In this document: positions 38,164-45,844 of the stretch, one piece after another
Position numbering within the stretch: position 1 is the stretch's first letter
How the letters are laid out: each line of letters begins with the position of its first letter
From: Sphingomonadales bacterium
GTDB lineage: Bacteria; Pseudomonadota; Alphaproteobacteria; Sphingomonadales; Sphingomonadaceae
Length of the DNA: 64,000 bases
NCBI GenBank assembly: GCA_027491235.1
Contig: JAIXWO010000010.1
Location: 310,001-374,000, forward strand
Direction: 5' to 3'
The notes under the pieces: generated by a model
Told to the model about the DNA's origin: nothing
The model's database searches: none
The model's input: only the letters and a program-made list of their open reading frames with translations
Translations under genes and position numbers: made by a program

Positions 38164-39297
38164 GTGACAAAACTCGCCGTCCTGCGCGAAACGGCGGCAG
38201 GGGAAACGCGCGTCTCTGCGACGCCTGAAACGGTGAAGAAATTCATCGCGCTGGGCGCAACTGTCGCTGTCGAAGCCGGCGCCGGTGCAGGCGCTTCCAT
38301 TGCTGATGCCGATTATGCTGCAGCCGGGGCGACGGTCGGCAAGGCCGCAGAGGTGCTGAAGGGCGCCGACATCGTGCTGGGTGTGCAGGGGCCAGACCCC
38401 AAGGCGCTGAAGGGCGTGGCGACAGGGGCTTGGATCGTGGCGGGGCTTGACCCGTTCGGCCAGCGGACGCGTGTTGATGCCTATGCAGCAGCGGGCGTTG
38501 AGGCCTTGGCGATGGAGTTCATGCCGCGCATCACCCGCGCGCAGTCGATGGACATCCTCTCCTCCCAGTCGAACCTGTCGGGCTATAAGGCCGTCATTGA
38601 AGCGGCGTCGGCTTATGGCCGCGCCTTCCCGATGATGATGACAGCGGCAGGCACGGTCTCTGCTGCTCGGGCCTTCATCATGGGCGTGGGTGTGGCCGGG
38701 CTTCAGGCGATTGCCACGGCCCGCCGCTTGGGCGCGCAGGTCTCGGCGACGGACGTCCGCTCGGCGACCAAGGAACAAATCGAATCTCTCGGCGCCAAGG
38801 CCATCTTCGTCGAAGCCGTCAAAGGCATCGAAGGCGAAGGGGCGGGTGGTTATGCCACCGAAATGTCCGACGAGTATAAGGCCGCACAGGCCGAGCTCGT
38901 CTCCGCGCACATCGCCAAGCAGGATATTGTCATTACGACCGCGCTGATCCCGGGTCGTGCAGCCCCGCGCCTCATCACCGATGCGCAGATTGCAACGATG
39001 AAGCCGGGCTCCGTCATCTTCGACTTGGCCGTGGCACAGGGCGGCAATGTGGAAGGCTCCAAGCCGGATGAGGTCGTCGTGAAACACGGCGTGAAGATCA
39101 TCGGCTATTCCAACACGCCCGCACACTTGGCCGCTGACGCGTCGGCCCTGTTCGCGCGCAACCTGTACAACTTCCTCTCCGCCTTCTGGGACAAGGAAGC
39201 GGGCAAACCCGTTCTCCCCGACGACGACGAAATCACCGCCTCCATCCGCCTGACCCAAGGCGGCAAAGTGGTGCATGAAAGGTTGTTGGGGGACTGA
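38164..39297 (+). CDS. pntAA: NAD(P) transhydrogenase subunit alpha part 1 (PntAA)
   Basis: A 377-residue soluble, NAD(H)-binding domain I of the proton-translocating transhydrogenase. It starts at GTG 38164 (TKLAVLRETAAGETRVSATPE) one base after the subunit IV stop. The family parts AMEFMPRITRAQSMDILSSQ (one block), GVGVAGLQAIATARRLGA (Rossmann loop), TDVRSATKEQIESLGA and TTALIPGRAAPRLI are present. In alphaproteobacteria PntAA, PntAB and PntB are separate chains. Here the next gene is not pntAB but a DUF4160 gene overlapping by one base. Confidence 0.94.
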   Translation: MTKLAVLRETAAGETRVSATPETVKKFIALGATVAVEAGAGAGASIADADYAAAGATVGKAAEVLKGADIVLGVQGPDPKALKGVATGAWIVAGLDPFGQRTRVDAYAAAGVEALAMEFMPRITRAQSMDILSSQSNLSGYKAVIEAASAYGRAFPMMMTAAGTVSAARAFIMGVGVAGLQAIATARRLGAQVSATDVRSATKEQIESLGAKAIFVEAVKGIEGEGAGGYATEMSDEYKAAQAELVSAHIAKQDIVITTALIPGRAAPRLITDAQIATMKPGSVIFDLAVAQGGNVEGSKPDEVVVKHGVKIIGYSNTPAHLAADASALFARNLYNFLSAFWDKEAGKPVLPDDDEITASIRLTQGGKVVHERLLGD

Positions 39298-39542
39298 TGC
39301 CAGTCGTCTTTCGCTGGGAGGGGCTGAGATTCCATTTCTTCTCGAGTGAAGGCGATCCGCTTGAACCGGTCCACATCCATGTGGCGCAAGCAGGTATGGA
39401 CGCAAAATTCTGGCTGTATCCTGAGGTGCGATTGGCCTATAACCGTGGCTATGACGCGCGCATGATCAGGCGTTTACAGGATGTCGTCGAGGCTCATCGC
39501 GACATCATAGAAAGGGCTTGGAATGAACATTTTTCCGCCTAG
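39297..39542 (+). CDS. DUF4160 protein (toxin-antitoxin-like pair, first gene)
   Basis: An 81-residue protein matching DUF4160: FHFFSSEGDPLEPVHIHV, AKFWLYPEVRLAYNRGY and VEAHRDIIERAWNEHF. The family often precedes a DUF2442 gene and the pair is generally regarded as a putative toxin-antitoxin module, without firm biochemistry that I know of. Its start shares a base with the pntAA stop (TGATG), and its end overlaps the DUF2442 start by 20 bases. The DNA is A/T-richer than its neighbours: bases 39481-39540 are 48% G+C by my count, against 75% for 38701-38760 in pntAA. Confidence 0.88.
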   Translation: MPVVFRWEGLRFHFFSSEGDPLEPVHIHVAQAGMDAKFWLYPEVRLAYNRGYDARMIRRLQDVVEAHRDIIERAWNEHFSA

Positions 39543-39780
39543 CGCGACTGCAGTTCGTTTTGATGACGCACTCATGTGGGTCGATCTGGAAGATGGCCGC
39601 ACACTTGGAATCCCGATCGTCTGGTTTCCGCGACTCCTTCATGCCACTGCGGAACAACGCAATGAGTTCTTCATCAGTCCGAGCGGTATCCATTGGGATG
39701 ACATTGACGAGGATATCTCCATCGCAGGTCTGCTCGCGGGACATGGAGATATGACTCATCCCGTGAAGTCAGCGGCATGA
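39523..39780 (+). CDS. DUF2442 protein (toxin-antitoxin-like pair, second gene)
   Basis: An 85-residue protein with the DUF2442 pattern: VDLEDGRTLGIPIVWFPRLL, ATAEQRNEFF and GIHWDDIDEDISIAGLLAG. Paired with the overlapping DUF4160 gene. Bases 39661-39720 are 47% G+C by my count, again low for this window, which suggests recent arrival of the pair. The stop overlaps the next start (ATGA). Confidence 0.88.
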   Translation: MNIFPPSATAVRFDDALMWVDLEDGRTLGIPIVWFPRLLHATAEQRNEFFISPSGIHWDDIDEDISIAGLLAGHGDMTHPVKSAA

Positions 39781-40148
39781 GGCTAACTCTCTTCCTCGCT
39801 GCCATTCTCCTCGCCGCCCCCATCTCCGCCGAAACGGTCGTGGAGCGCTACGCACCACTGTCCGGCACATGGAAGGTCGATCTGCGCGTTGCCCTCACCG
39901 ATGCGCCTTATGCGCAGCCGATGGTGCTGACCGTTGCCGAGGATGGCAGCCTGACCGGCAGCTTCTACAATAGCGACATTCTTGCCGGGCGCGTCGGGCG
40001 CGGGCAGGATCGCAAATGCGTCGCTTTCCGCACGACCGACGGCAATGGTTTCTATCACAGCTCGGCGTGTCTTGTGGATGGCAAGATGATCGGGCAAACA
40101 TGGTCGGAAGGACGCAACTTCGTCCTGCCTTGGACTGCGGAGCGTTAA
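39777..40148 (+). CDS. Small exported protein of unknown function
   Basis: A 123-residue protein with a signal peptide (LFLAAILLAAPISAE) and a beta-rich mature part (LSGTWKVDLRVALT, MVLTVAEDGSLTGSFYNS). Cys81 and Cys98 may form a disulfide. I do not recognise the family. It overlaps the DUF2442 stop by four bases and abuts pntAB, so it sits inside the transhydrogenase transcript. Base composition is again like the chromosome (39841-39900 is 65% G+C by count), unlike the DUF pair. Confidence 0.72.
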   Translation: MRLTLFLAAILLAAPISAETVVERYAPLSGTWKVDLRVALTDAPYAQPMVLTVAEDGSLTGSFYNSDILAGRVGRGQDRKCVAFRTTDGNGFYHSSACLVDGKMIGQTWSEGRNFVLPWTAER

Positions 40149-40433
40149 ATGGACTTTATCTCGATCCTCTCCATCTTCGTGATGGCCTGCTTCGTCGGCT
40201 ATTACGTCGTCTGGTCGGTGACGCCCGCGCTCCACACGCCGTTGATGGCGGTGACGAATGCGATTTCCTCCGTCATCATCGTCGGCGCGCTGATTGCATC
40301 GGCGCCGGTTGGTGCATGGGGGATGGCGAAGATCCTTGGGCTCATCGCCGTGGCTTTGGCCAGCGTGAACATCTTCGGCGGGTTCGCGGTCACAGCGCGG
40401 ATGCTGGCCATGTATAAGAAGAAGGACCGCTAA
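40149..40433 (+). CDS. pntAB: NAD(P) transhydrogenase subunit alpha part 2 (PntAB)
   Basis: A 94-residue membrane subunit of three or four helices. FVGYYVVWSVTPALHTPLMA followed by VTNAISSVIIVGA is the conserved PntAB block that helps form the proton channel. The ATG follows the TAA of the small exported gene directly. Normally pntB comes next; here the following gene is an unrelated membrane protein, so pntB must lie elsewhere. Confidence 0.93.
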   Translation: MDFISILSIFVMACFVGYYVVWSVTPALHTPLMAVTNAISSVIIVGALIASAPVGAWGMAKILGLIAVALASVNIFGGFAVTARMLAMYKKKDR

Positions 40434-40471
40434 GGGCACACGCTCTGGCGGGCTAAGGGGGAGGCCCGTCC

Positions 40472-41128
40472 ATGTTCATTGGTCATTTTGCACCGGCGCT
40501 TGCGGCGGCCACGCACAAAGATGCGCCATCGCTCCCCGTCCTTTTCATCGGTGCGCAGCTGGTTGACTGGGCCTTTTTCGGACTGCTGCTGACCGGCACC
40601 GAAAAGATGCGTGTGTCCCCCGGCATCAGCGTGATGAACCCGATGGACCTGTATCACATGCCCTATACACACAGCCTGTTGGGCAGTGCAGTGTTCGGCG
40701 CGCTATTTGCCGCCCTCATCTGGATCGCGTCGCGCAACCGGACAGCGGCGCTCATTGGTTTTGCCGTCGTCATCTCGCACTGGCTGCTCGATCTTCTGGT
40801 GCACGTGCCCGACCTGACGATCACCGGCCAGCCGCCCAAGCTCGGTCTGGGTCTGTGGAACCATCCCTCCATCGAAATGCCGCTCGAAATTGCGATCACC
40901 ATAAGTGCACTCTGGCTCTACGCCCGGGCGACAGGTGGTCTACGCCTGTCCATAGCGGTTTTGGCCGGCATCCTGCTGATATTGCAGGCGATTAATTGGT
41001 TCGGTCCCGTCGCGACTATTGTGGATGCCAACACAACGTGGCTCGCCTGGTTCGCTTATGGCGTGGCGACGCTCGCGGCCTGGTGGGCGGCACGGACGGC
41101 TAGCGGACGACCTTCAGGAACGGTTTGA
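40472..41128 (+). CDS. Multi-pass membrane protein, possibly YdjM/DUF457-like
   Basis: A 218-residue protein with five or six hydrophobic segments. HMPYTHSLLGSAVFGALF and ISHWLLDLLVHVPDLTITG place histidines and an aspartate near the membrane face, similar to the YdjM-like (so-called metal-dependent hydrolase) membrane family, but the match is not strong enough to name. The ATG follows GGGGGAGG. Its last 29 bases overlap the end of the glycosyltransferase gene on the other strand. Confidence 0.65.
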   Translation: MFIGHFAPALAAATHKDAPSLPVLFIGAQLVDWAFFGLLLTGTEKMRVSPGISVMNPMDLYHMPYTHSLLGSAVFGALFAALIWIASRNRTAALIGFAVVISHWLLDLLVHVPDLTITGQPPKLGLGLWNHPSIEMPLEIAITISALWLYARATGGLRLSIAVLAGILLILQAINWFGPVATIVDANTTWLAWFAYGVATLAAWWAARTASGRPSGTV

Positions 41129-41915
41129 TCAGCTTTACCGCCGCCTCCCGCGCCAAACGAACGGGATAACGGACGAGGTTTTCCACCAGCGCATCCAAAG
41201 GTCCCGGCGTCTTCACATCGCTGCCGGGACGTATCGCAAAGGCATCGCCCAGCACCGATCCGGGGCGCTGCCGCCCCTTCACACGGTTGGTGACATTCTC
41301 GCCGTGGATGACCTGCAACCAACCGAGCCCATCCTCAATCTGGTGCATCACAAATGCCTCATGCAGCAGCGCATGGGGCCGCGCCCAGATGGTGCGGAAA
41401 TCCGACGTTTTTTCCAGAACAGAGGCGAACGGATTGCTCTCATCCCGGGCGCTGAACACCCAGCCATCGCGCCAGGAAACGCCATCGGGAAAGTTGAGCG
41501 CGGTGCCCGGCGTTACAGTGCGAGCATGTCGCTGCAGCCGCTCCACAAAGTCCCGCGCAATCGCATCATCATTGTCGAGCCGCGTCGTCAGCACAGTCTC
41601 CCTGCCCGGCTTCAGCTGCGCGCGGACATCATCAACGACGGTGTCGAGCGGCATGTCTTCCCGGTAGAGATCAACGAACGTAAAGTCCTTCTGGCAGCGG
41701 GCAATGCGTTCCCGGAAAGGTGCCGGTGTCGCGGTGTCAAAATAGATGATCCAGATGAAATCGCGATTGGTCTGTGCCGCCACCGCAGGCAGGCAATATT
41801 GCTCAAAAATGTCGAAACGCCGTTCCAGCCAGCCGGTGCGCGACCGGATTTCGGCTTCCCGCCCCTTGGTCGGCACATTGAATCGGGTGAGGATCACATG
41901 GGTCAAATCGGTCAT
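41100..41915 (-). CDS. Putative rhamnosyltransferase-family glycosyltransferase
   Basis: A 271-residue protein. VILTRFNVP at the N-terminus, WLERRFDIFEQYCLPAVAAQ, FIWIIYFDTATP and TTRLDNDDAIARDFVERLQ match the putative rhamnosyl transferase family (PF11316), with LDNDDA as the likely metal/sugar-nucleotide site. I start at ATG 41915 (MTDLTHVIL); the frame continues upstream to 41993. It is 8 bases downstream of a GT2 gene, so the two probably decorate the same surface glycan. Confidence 0.8.
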   Translation of the reverse strand: MTDLTHVILTRFNVPTKGREAEIRSRTGWLERRFDIFEQYCLPAVAAQTNRDFIWIIYFDTATPAPFRERIARCQKDFTFVDLYREDMPLDTVVDDVRAQLKPGRETVLTTRLDNDDAIARDFVERLQRHARTVTPGTALNFPDGVSWRDGWVFSARDESNPFASVLEKTSDFRTIWARPHALLHEAFVMHQIEDGLGWLQVIHGENVTNRVKGRQRPGSVLGDAFAIRPGSDVKTPGPLDALVENLVRYPVRLAREAAVKLIKPFLKVVR

Positions 41916-41923
41916 GGCGGCCC

Positions 41924-42886
41924 CTATCGCTTCACTTCGACAGCGCTTGGCCCGCCCCGCCATTCCGCCCGGCGGGACCAGGCATGGCCCCATTCGCGGG
42001 CGTTCTTTTCAAAGCGGGCAGGGCGCAGGCGGCTGAGCAGTCCGAACGCATAGGCACGGATGCCGACATGGGCGATGCAGGCGAGCCGCCCGATCGCCCC
42101 GCCAATGGGCCCTGACTGGCTTTGGACAAGGCCGATACGGGCGCCCATCACATAGACGATCTTGCTCGCATGGCTGGCCGCACTCTTGCCGCCATAGTGG
42201 ATGATGGTGGCGTCGGGCGTCATCAGCGGCTTGGCCCCGGCAGCGCGCGCACGGGCGCACAGATCCGCCTCTTCGCCATACATGAAGAAGCGCGCATCAA
42301 AGCCGCCGAGCGCGTTCCAGAAGCTGCGCTCCATCAGCAGGAAACAACCCGCGACGATATCGACTTCGCGCACGGTGTCGCGCGGCCAGTGGCCCATGCC
42401 TTCGGGGTTGAAGAGCTCGAACCGGGACAGCGCGCCGCGCAGGCCAACCGCAAAGGAAAAGGCGCTCCATGGCGTAACCCGCTTCCACACCGATGTCGGG
42501 TTGAGCGTGCCATCCTCCCACAAAGTGCGCGCACCCCAGAGTTTTGCAGACGGGTTCGCACGCGCAAAGGCGATGATCTTGTCGATGGCGCCATCCAGAA
42601 CGACCGTATCGGTGTTGAGGAGGAGAAGATACTGCCCGGTGGCCAATTTCGCGGCGATATTGTTGGCCTTGGCAAAGCCGTGGTTCTCGCTTTCCGCGAT
42701 CACCTTCACCTGCGGGAATTCAGCAGCAATGGCCTCCGCCGACCCATCCGCCGAGCCATTGTCGACAAGGATCAGCTCAAACGACGTATCGCGCGTCTCG
42801 GCAAAGACGGAGCGCAGGCACGCGAGCGTCATGTCGCGTGTGTTCCAATTGACCATCAGGATCGACAGGTCTGGTGCGTCGGTCAT
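41924..42886 (-). CDS. Family 2 glycosyltransferase
   Basis: A 320-residue GT-A enzyme from ATG 42886. LSILMVNWNTRDMTLACLRS, ILVDNGSADGSAEAI, ENHGFAKANNIAAK and LLLLNTDTVVLDGAI (DxD-type metal site) are those of rhamnosyltransferase-like GT2 proteins; FDARFFMYGEEADLCARA is the acceptor/base region. It is between the EpsD-like lipoprotein gene and the rhamnosyltransferase gene on the same strand, suggesting polysaccharide assembly at the inner face of the membrane. Confidence 0.9.
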   Translation of the reverse strand: MTDAPDLSILMVNWNTRDMTLACLRSVFAETRDTSFELILVDNGSADGSAEAIAAEFPQVKVIAESENHGFAKANNIAAKLATGQYLLLLNTDTVVLDGAIDKIIAFARANPSAKLWGARTLWEDGTLNPTSVWKRVTPWSAFSFAVGLRGALSRFELFNPEGMGHWPRDTVREVDIVAGCFLLMERSFWNALGGFDARFFMYGEEADLCARARAAGAKPLMTPDATIIHYGGKSAASHASKIVYVMGARIGLVQSQSGPIGGAIGRLACIAHVGIRAYAFGLLSRLRPARFEKNAREWGHAWSRRAEWRGGPSAVEVKR

Positions 42887-42910
42887 GCGGATTGCCTGTG
42901 CCCGAAATGA

Positions 42911-42947
42911 GAGAGGCGGAGGCCGCTTTCGCGCACCCCCGCCTCTC
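42911..42947 (-). terminator. Hairpin downstream of the EpsD-like gene
   Basis: GAGAGGCGG at 42911-42919 and CCGCCTCTC at 42939-42947 form a perfect 9-bp stem with a 19-base loop in the gap between the EpsD-like gene and the GT2 gene. The sequence after the stem on the transcribed strand (TCATTTCGGG) has no true T-run, so termination would be partial. Confidence 0.45.
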
Positions 42948-42962
42948 CGTTCCCCAAAATCG

Positions 42963-43853
42963 TTAGAGCTTTGCGGGGACCGCGGCCGCCGGCTTGGCAG
43001 CAGGCGCGCCCGGTGCCTTGGGCGGCGCAAAGCCGGTCTGATAGGTTACGGCATCGCGGCGCTTTTTAACCTCAGCTTCGAGTTCCTTCGTCGCGGCTGC
43101 CTGAATGGCCTTGTTGCCGAGCATCCGCATGGCAACGTTGGTCGCCTCGTCGCCCGAAACCGGCTGGGCCTTGCTGTCCGTAATGACATTGGCGGAGACG
43201 GCACCGTTCGCAGGCACCACGAACACTTCACCGGCCGGCAGGCCGACAATCTTGGACGCCATTTCCGGCGGAACCTGCAACGTATCAAGCTGGGTCGGTT
43301 GGCGGCGATACTGGATGTCGTTGTCAATCAGCCACTTTTCGACATCCGTCAGCGTCTTGAGCGGCGCCAGCTCCTGCAGCTTCTTGGTGTCCTTAGGTAC
43401 GGGGAAGAGGATCTGATCGACGGTCATAACCTTGCGGTTGGCAAACAGGGTCGGGTTCGCGGCAATGAAGGTTTTTGCTTCCTGAATGGTCGGCTTTTTG
43501 GCCGATGTCGCGATGCTCTTCTGCAACAGTTCGACCAGGACCTGTTCTTCGGCGCGCTGCTTCAGCAGCACGTATTCGGGCGAGTCTTCCAGCTTCTTTT
43601 CGCGTGCAATGTCCGCCAGAATACGGCGGTCGATAATCCGCTGAAGGGCGGCCTGCTCATAGGGCTTGCGTGCGGCACCGGTGGGCAGCTGTGCGCCGCT
43701 CAATTCGGCATTGAGCTCATGGATGGTGACATCACTATTGTCGACACGGGCGACGGTCTGACCTTCCGGAATGCTGTCCGATCCACTGTTGCCACACGCG
43801 GCGAGGCCGATGGCGGCAGACGCCAGAAGCATGAAAGAAAACGTCTTGCGCAT
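42963..43853 (-). CDS. EpsD-like peptidyl-prolyl isomerase lipoprotein
   Basis: A 296-residue protein with a lipoprotein signal (MLLASAAIGLAAC, lipobox Cys at residue 20), so it should be anchored to a membrane on the periplasmic side. A SurA-like N-terminal helical region (ELNAELSGAQLPTGAA, LQRIIDRRILADIAREKKL) is followed by a parvulin-like part that looks degenerate. This combination matches the EpsD-family isomerases associated with exopolysaccharide export loci. The two glycosyltransferases downstream fit that role. Confidence 0.78.
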   Translation of the reverse strand: MRKTFSFMLLASAAIGLAACGNSGSDSIPEGQTVARVDNSDVTIHELNAELSGAQLPTGAARKPYEQAALQRIIDRRILADIAREKKLEDSPEYVLLKQRAEEQVLVELLQKSIATSAKKPTIQEAKTFIAANPTLFANRKVMTVDQILFPVPKDTKKLQELAPLKTLTDVEKWLIDNDIQYRRQPTQLDTLQVPPEMASKIVGLPAGEVFVVPANGAVSANVITDSKAQPVSGDEATNVAMRMLGNKAIQAAATKELEAEVKKRRDAVTYQTGFAPPKAPGAPAAKPAAAVPAKL

Positions 43854-43967
43854 TGTTACTCCCCTCGATGGACCGGACGACAGCCGGATCGGAATGACGT
43901 CGGGCTAAACCGGCACCCCGCAACGGGCAAATGAAATGCGCCTTAAATTCCTGTCATCCAGCCCTGA

Positions 43968-44531
43968 TCAAAGCGCGCGGATGAGGCGTGTCGCGACAGC
44001 GATCCAGGCGGGATCATCAAAAATCTGCTGCTTGGCACCGGCACCGAGCGGCAGGATTTGAAGCCGCGCACCTTGCCGCCCGATCAGACGCCCAAACACA
44101 TAACGACCCGCCGGACGGGGCACGAGCACGTCGCGGTTGAGCGCGGCGGCGAAACTGTCAGGCATCAGCCGCGCACACCAGATCTGGTCACCGGCCCGAT
44201 AGTCACCGACGCCGGCTTCGACCAGAACGGCGATTGACCCAGCCTCCGGCGCGGGCGCGGCGGCGACCTGCTCATGACGCGGAGCGCTGGCCCCATCCGC
44301 GCCAAGGATGGCGGCCACGGGCAGGTCCGCGCGCTCGGGCAGTTCGACAAGATCCCCCGCGTCGACCCCCAAGGCTGTGGCAATGCGGTTGAGCCAATCG
44401 ACCGACACGGTGCGCGTGCCTGTTTCCAAACGCCCGATGGTCTGTGCGGTCGTGGGCGGATCACACCTGTCCCCGACTTCGGCCAAAGTCAGGCCCTTGG
44501 CCCGGCGCACTTCGCGGATGCGTGTAATCAT
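43968..44531 (-). CDS. XRE-family transcriptional regulator
   Basis: A 187-residue protein with an N-terminal HTH (TRIREVRRAKGLTLAEVGDR, TIGRLETGTRTVSVDWLNRIA). The C-terminal half (GSIAVLVEAGVGDYRAGDQIW, DVLVPRPAGRYVFGRLIG) has the beta-rich look of the LexA/CI C-terminal domain, but I do not see the Ser-Lys dyad, so self-cleavage is doubtful. A palindromic site lies 14 bases before its start, and it diverges from the DUF2855 gene, its probable target. Confidence 0.85.
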   Translation of the reverse strand: MITRIREVRRAKGLTLAEVGDRCDPPTTAQTIGRLETGTRTVSVDWLNRIATALGVDAGDLVELPERADLPVAAILGADGASAPRHEQVAAAPAPEAGSIAVLVEAGVGDYRAGDQIWCARLMPDSFAAALNRDVLVPRPAGRYVFGRLIGRQGARLQILPLGAGAKQQIFDDPAWIAVATRLIRAL

Positions 44532-44544
44532 GATGACGCCTCTA

Positions 44545-44559
44545 TAACCGTATCGGTTA
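44545..44559. promoter_or_regulatory. Palindromic operator candidate for the XRE regulator
   Basis: TAACCG-TAT-CGGTTA is a perfect 6-bp inverted repeat with a 3-base spacer, set between the divergent XRE (start 44531) and DUF2855 (start 44662) genes. The size and position suit an autoregulatory operator that also controls the DUF2855 gene. A site with the same AACCG-N3-CGGTT core occurs at 63827-63839. Confidence 0.6.
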
Positions 44560-44661
44560 ATTCAATAGCCCATCTTTCACCACCACCACAAGGCCTATCT
44601 GTGTTGCTTTGGCCGGTGCGGCTGTCTAGCTTGGCGCAAACGAAACCACAGGAGAGCAACA

Positions 44662-45735
44662 ATGGCACACGCGGTCTGGGCAAAGCGCGACGCGCTGACA
44701 ACAATGAACGTCACGGACATTGACCTGCCCCCGCTGGCCGATGGCGCTGTCCGCCTGAAGGTCGAAAGCTTTGCTGTGACCGCCAACAACGTCACCTATG
44801 CGGTGATGGGCGACATGTTCCAATATTGGAACTTCTTCCCGGCCCCTGAAGGGTGGGGCATCGTCCCCATGTGGGGCCATGCAACCGTAGAGGCCTCTAA
44901 CTGCCCTGACTTTGCCGTGGGGGAGCGCGTGTATGGCTATCTCCCCATGGGCACGCATCTCGATGTTGTGCCGGTCGGCATCTCAGCCGGCGGCTTTACA
45001 GACGGCGCGGCGCATCGCCAGCCGATGAGCATGTTCTACAACCAGTATAGCCGCTTGGCCGCCGACCCGGAGCATGATCCGGCCAATGAAGATGCCCGCA
45101 TGATCTATGGCCCGCTGTTCAAGACGGGTTTCCTGATCGAAGACTTCTACCGCCGCAACGACTGGTTCGGGGCGGACGCGCTCATCCTGTCGAGCGCATC
45201 GTCCAAGACCGCCCTGGCACTTGCCCATTGCACAAAGCTAGCCTCGCCTAATGTCCGCCGCATCGGCCTCACCTCCTCCGGCAATGTCGCCTTCGTAAAG
45301 GCATCCGGCCTGTACGATGAGGTTGTCGCGTATGAGGACGTCGCCGCGCTTGCGCCGGGGGCCGCCGTCTTTGTCGACTTTGCCGGCAACGCGAAGCTGG
45401 TTCACGCCGTGCACACGGCCTTGGGCGACCATCTCAAGTATTCGAGCACCGTCGGCGCCACCCATGTCGGCGCGCAAGGGTCTGGTGGGGCGCCGCTCCC
45501 CGGGCCGCAGCCGGTCCTGTTCTTCGCCCCGACCGAAGCGTTGGAAACCATCAAGGCGCTCAGCCCGGCAGGCTTTGCCAAAGCCGTCGGCGACGCTTGG
45601 GCAAGCTTTGTCGCATCGGCAAAGGGCTTCATGAAGGTCGAGCACCGCGAGGGGCTCGCGGCGGCGACTAAGGTGTTTCAGGCGACGCTGGTGGGTCAGC
45701 AGAACCCGGAAACAGGGGTTGTGGTTAGGCCGTAA
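44662..45735 (+). CDS. DUF2855 family protein (MDR-like)
   Basis: A 357-residue protein. VTANNVTYAVMGDMFQYWNFFPAPEGWG (seen in parts: VTANNVTYAVMG, YWNFFPAP), WGHATVEASNCPDFAVGERVYGY and ALILSSASSKTALALAH match DUF2855, a family related in fold to medium-chain dehydrogenases/reductases but without a known substrate. CAGGAGAGCAACA precedes the ATG. It is divergent from the XRE regulator. Oxidoreductase activity is inferred only from the fold. Confidence 0.85.
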   Translation: MAHAVWAKRDALTTMNVTDIDLPPLADGAVRLKVESFAVTANNVTYAVMGDMFQYWNFFPAPEGWGIVPMWGHATVEASNCPDFAVGERVYGYLPMGTHLDVVPVGISAGGFTDGAAHRQPMSMFYNQYSRLAADPEHDPANEDARMIYGPLFKTGFLIEDFYRRNDWFGADALILSSASSKTALALAHCTKLASPNVRRIGLTSSGNVAFVKASGLYDEVVAYEDVAALAPGAAVFVDFAGNAKLVHAVHTALGDHLKYSSTVGATHVGAQGSGGAPLPGPQPVLFFAPTEALETIKALSPAGFAKAVGDAWASFVASAKGFMKVEHREGLAAATKVFQATLVGQQNPETGVVVRP

Positions 45736-45747
45736 ACAACACCGCTT

Positions 45748-45826
45748 GGGCTGAGCCTGTCGAAGCCCAGCCCTTTCTGTTCACTATCGCCGACAAAAAA
45801 GGACGGCCCTTCGACAAGCTCAGGGC
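45748..45826. repeat. Palindromic intergenic repeat, family A, copy 3
   Basis: The left arm begins GGGCTGAGCCTGTCGAAG at 45748 and the right arm ends CCTTCGACAAGCTCAGGGC at 45826; inner parts CCCTTT and AAAGGA also nearly pair. It fills the tail-to-tail gap between the DUF2855 gene and rsmE. Confidence 0.88.
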
Positions 45827-45844
45827 GAGCGGGTTGGGAGCGAC

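Noticed and set aside
42201-43934. A 577-codon open frame on the plus strand opposite the GT2 and EpsD-like genes
   Set aside because: It crosses two well-supported minus-strand genes and their spacer, and shows no recognisable motif.
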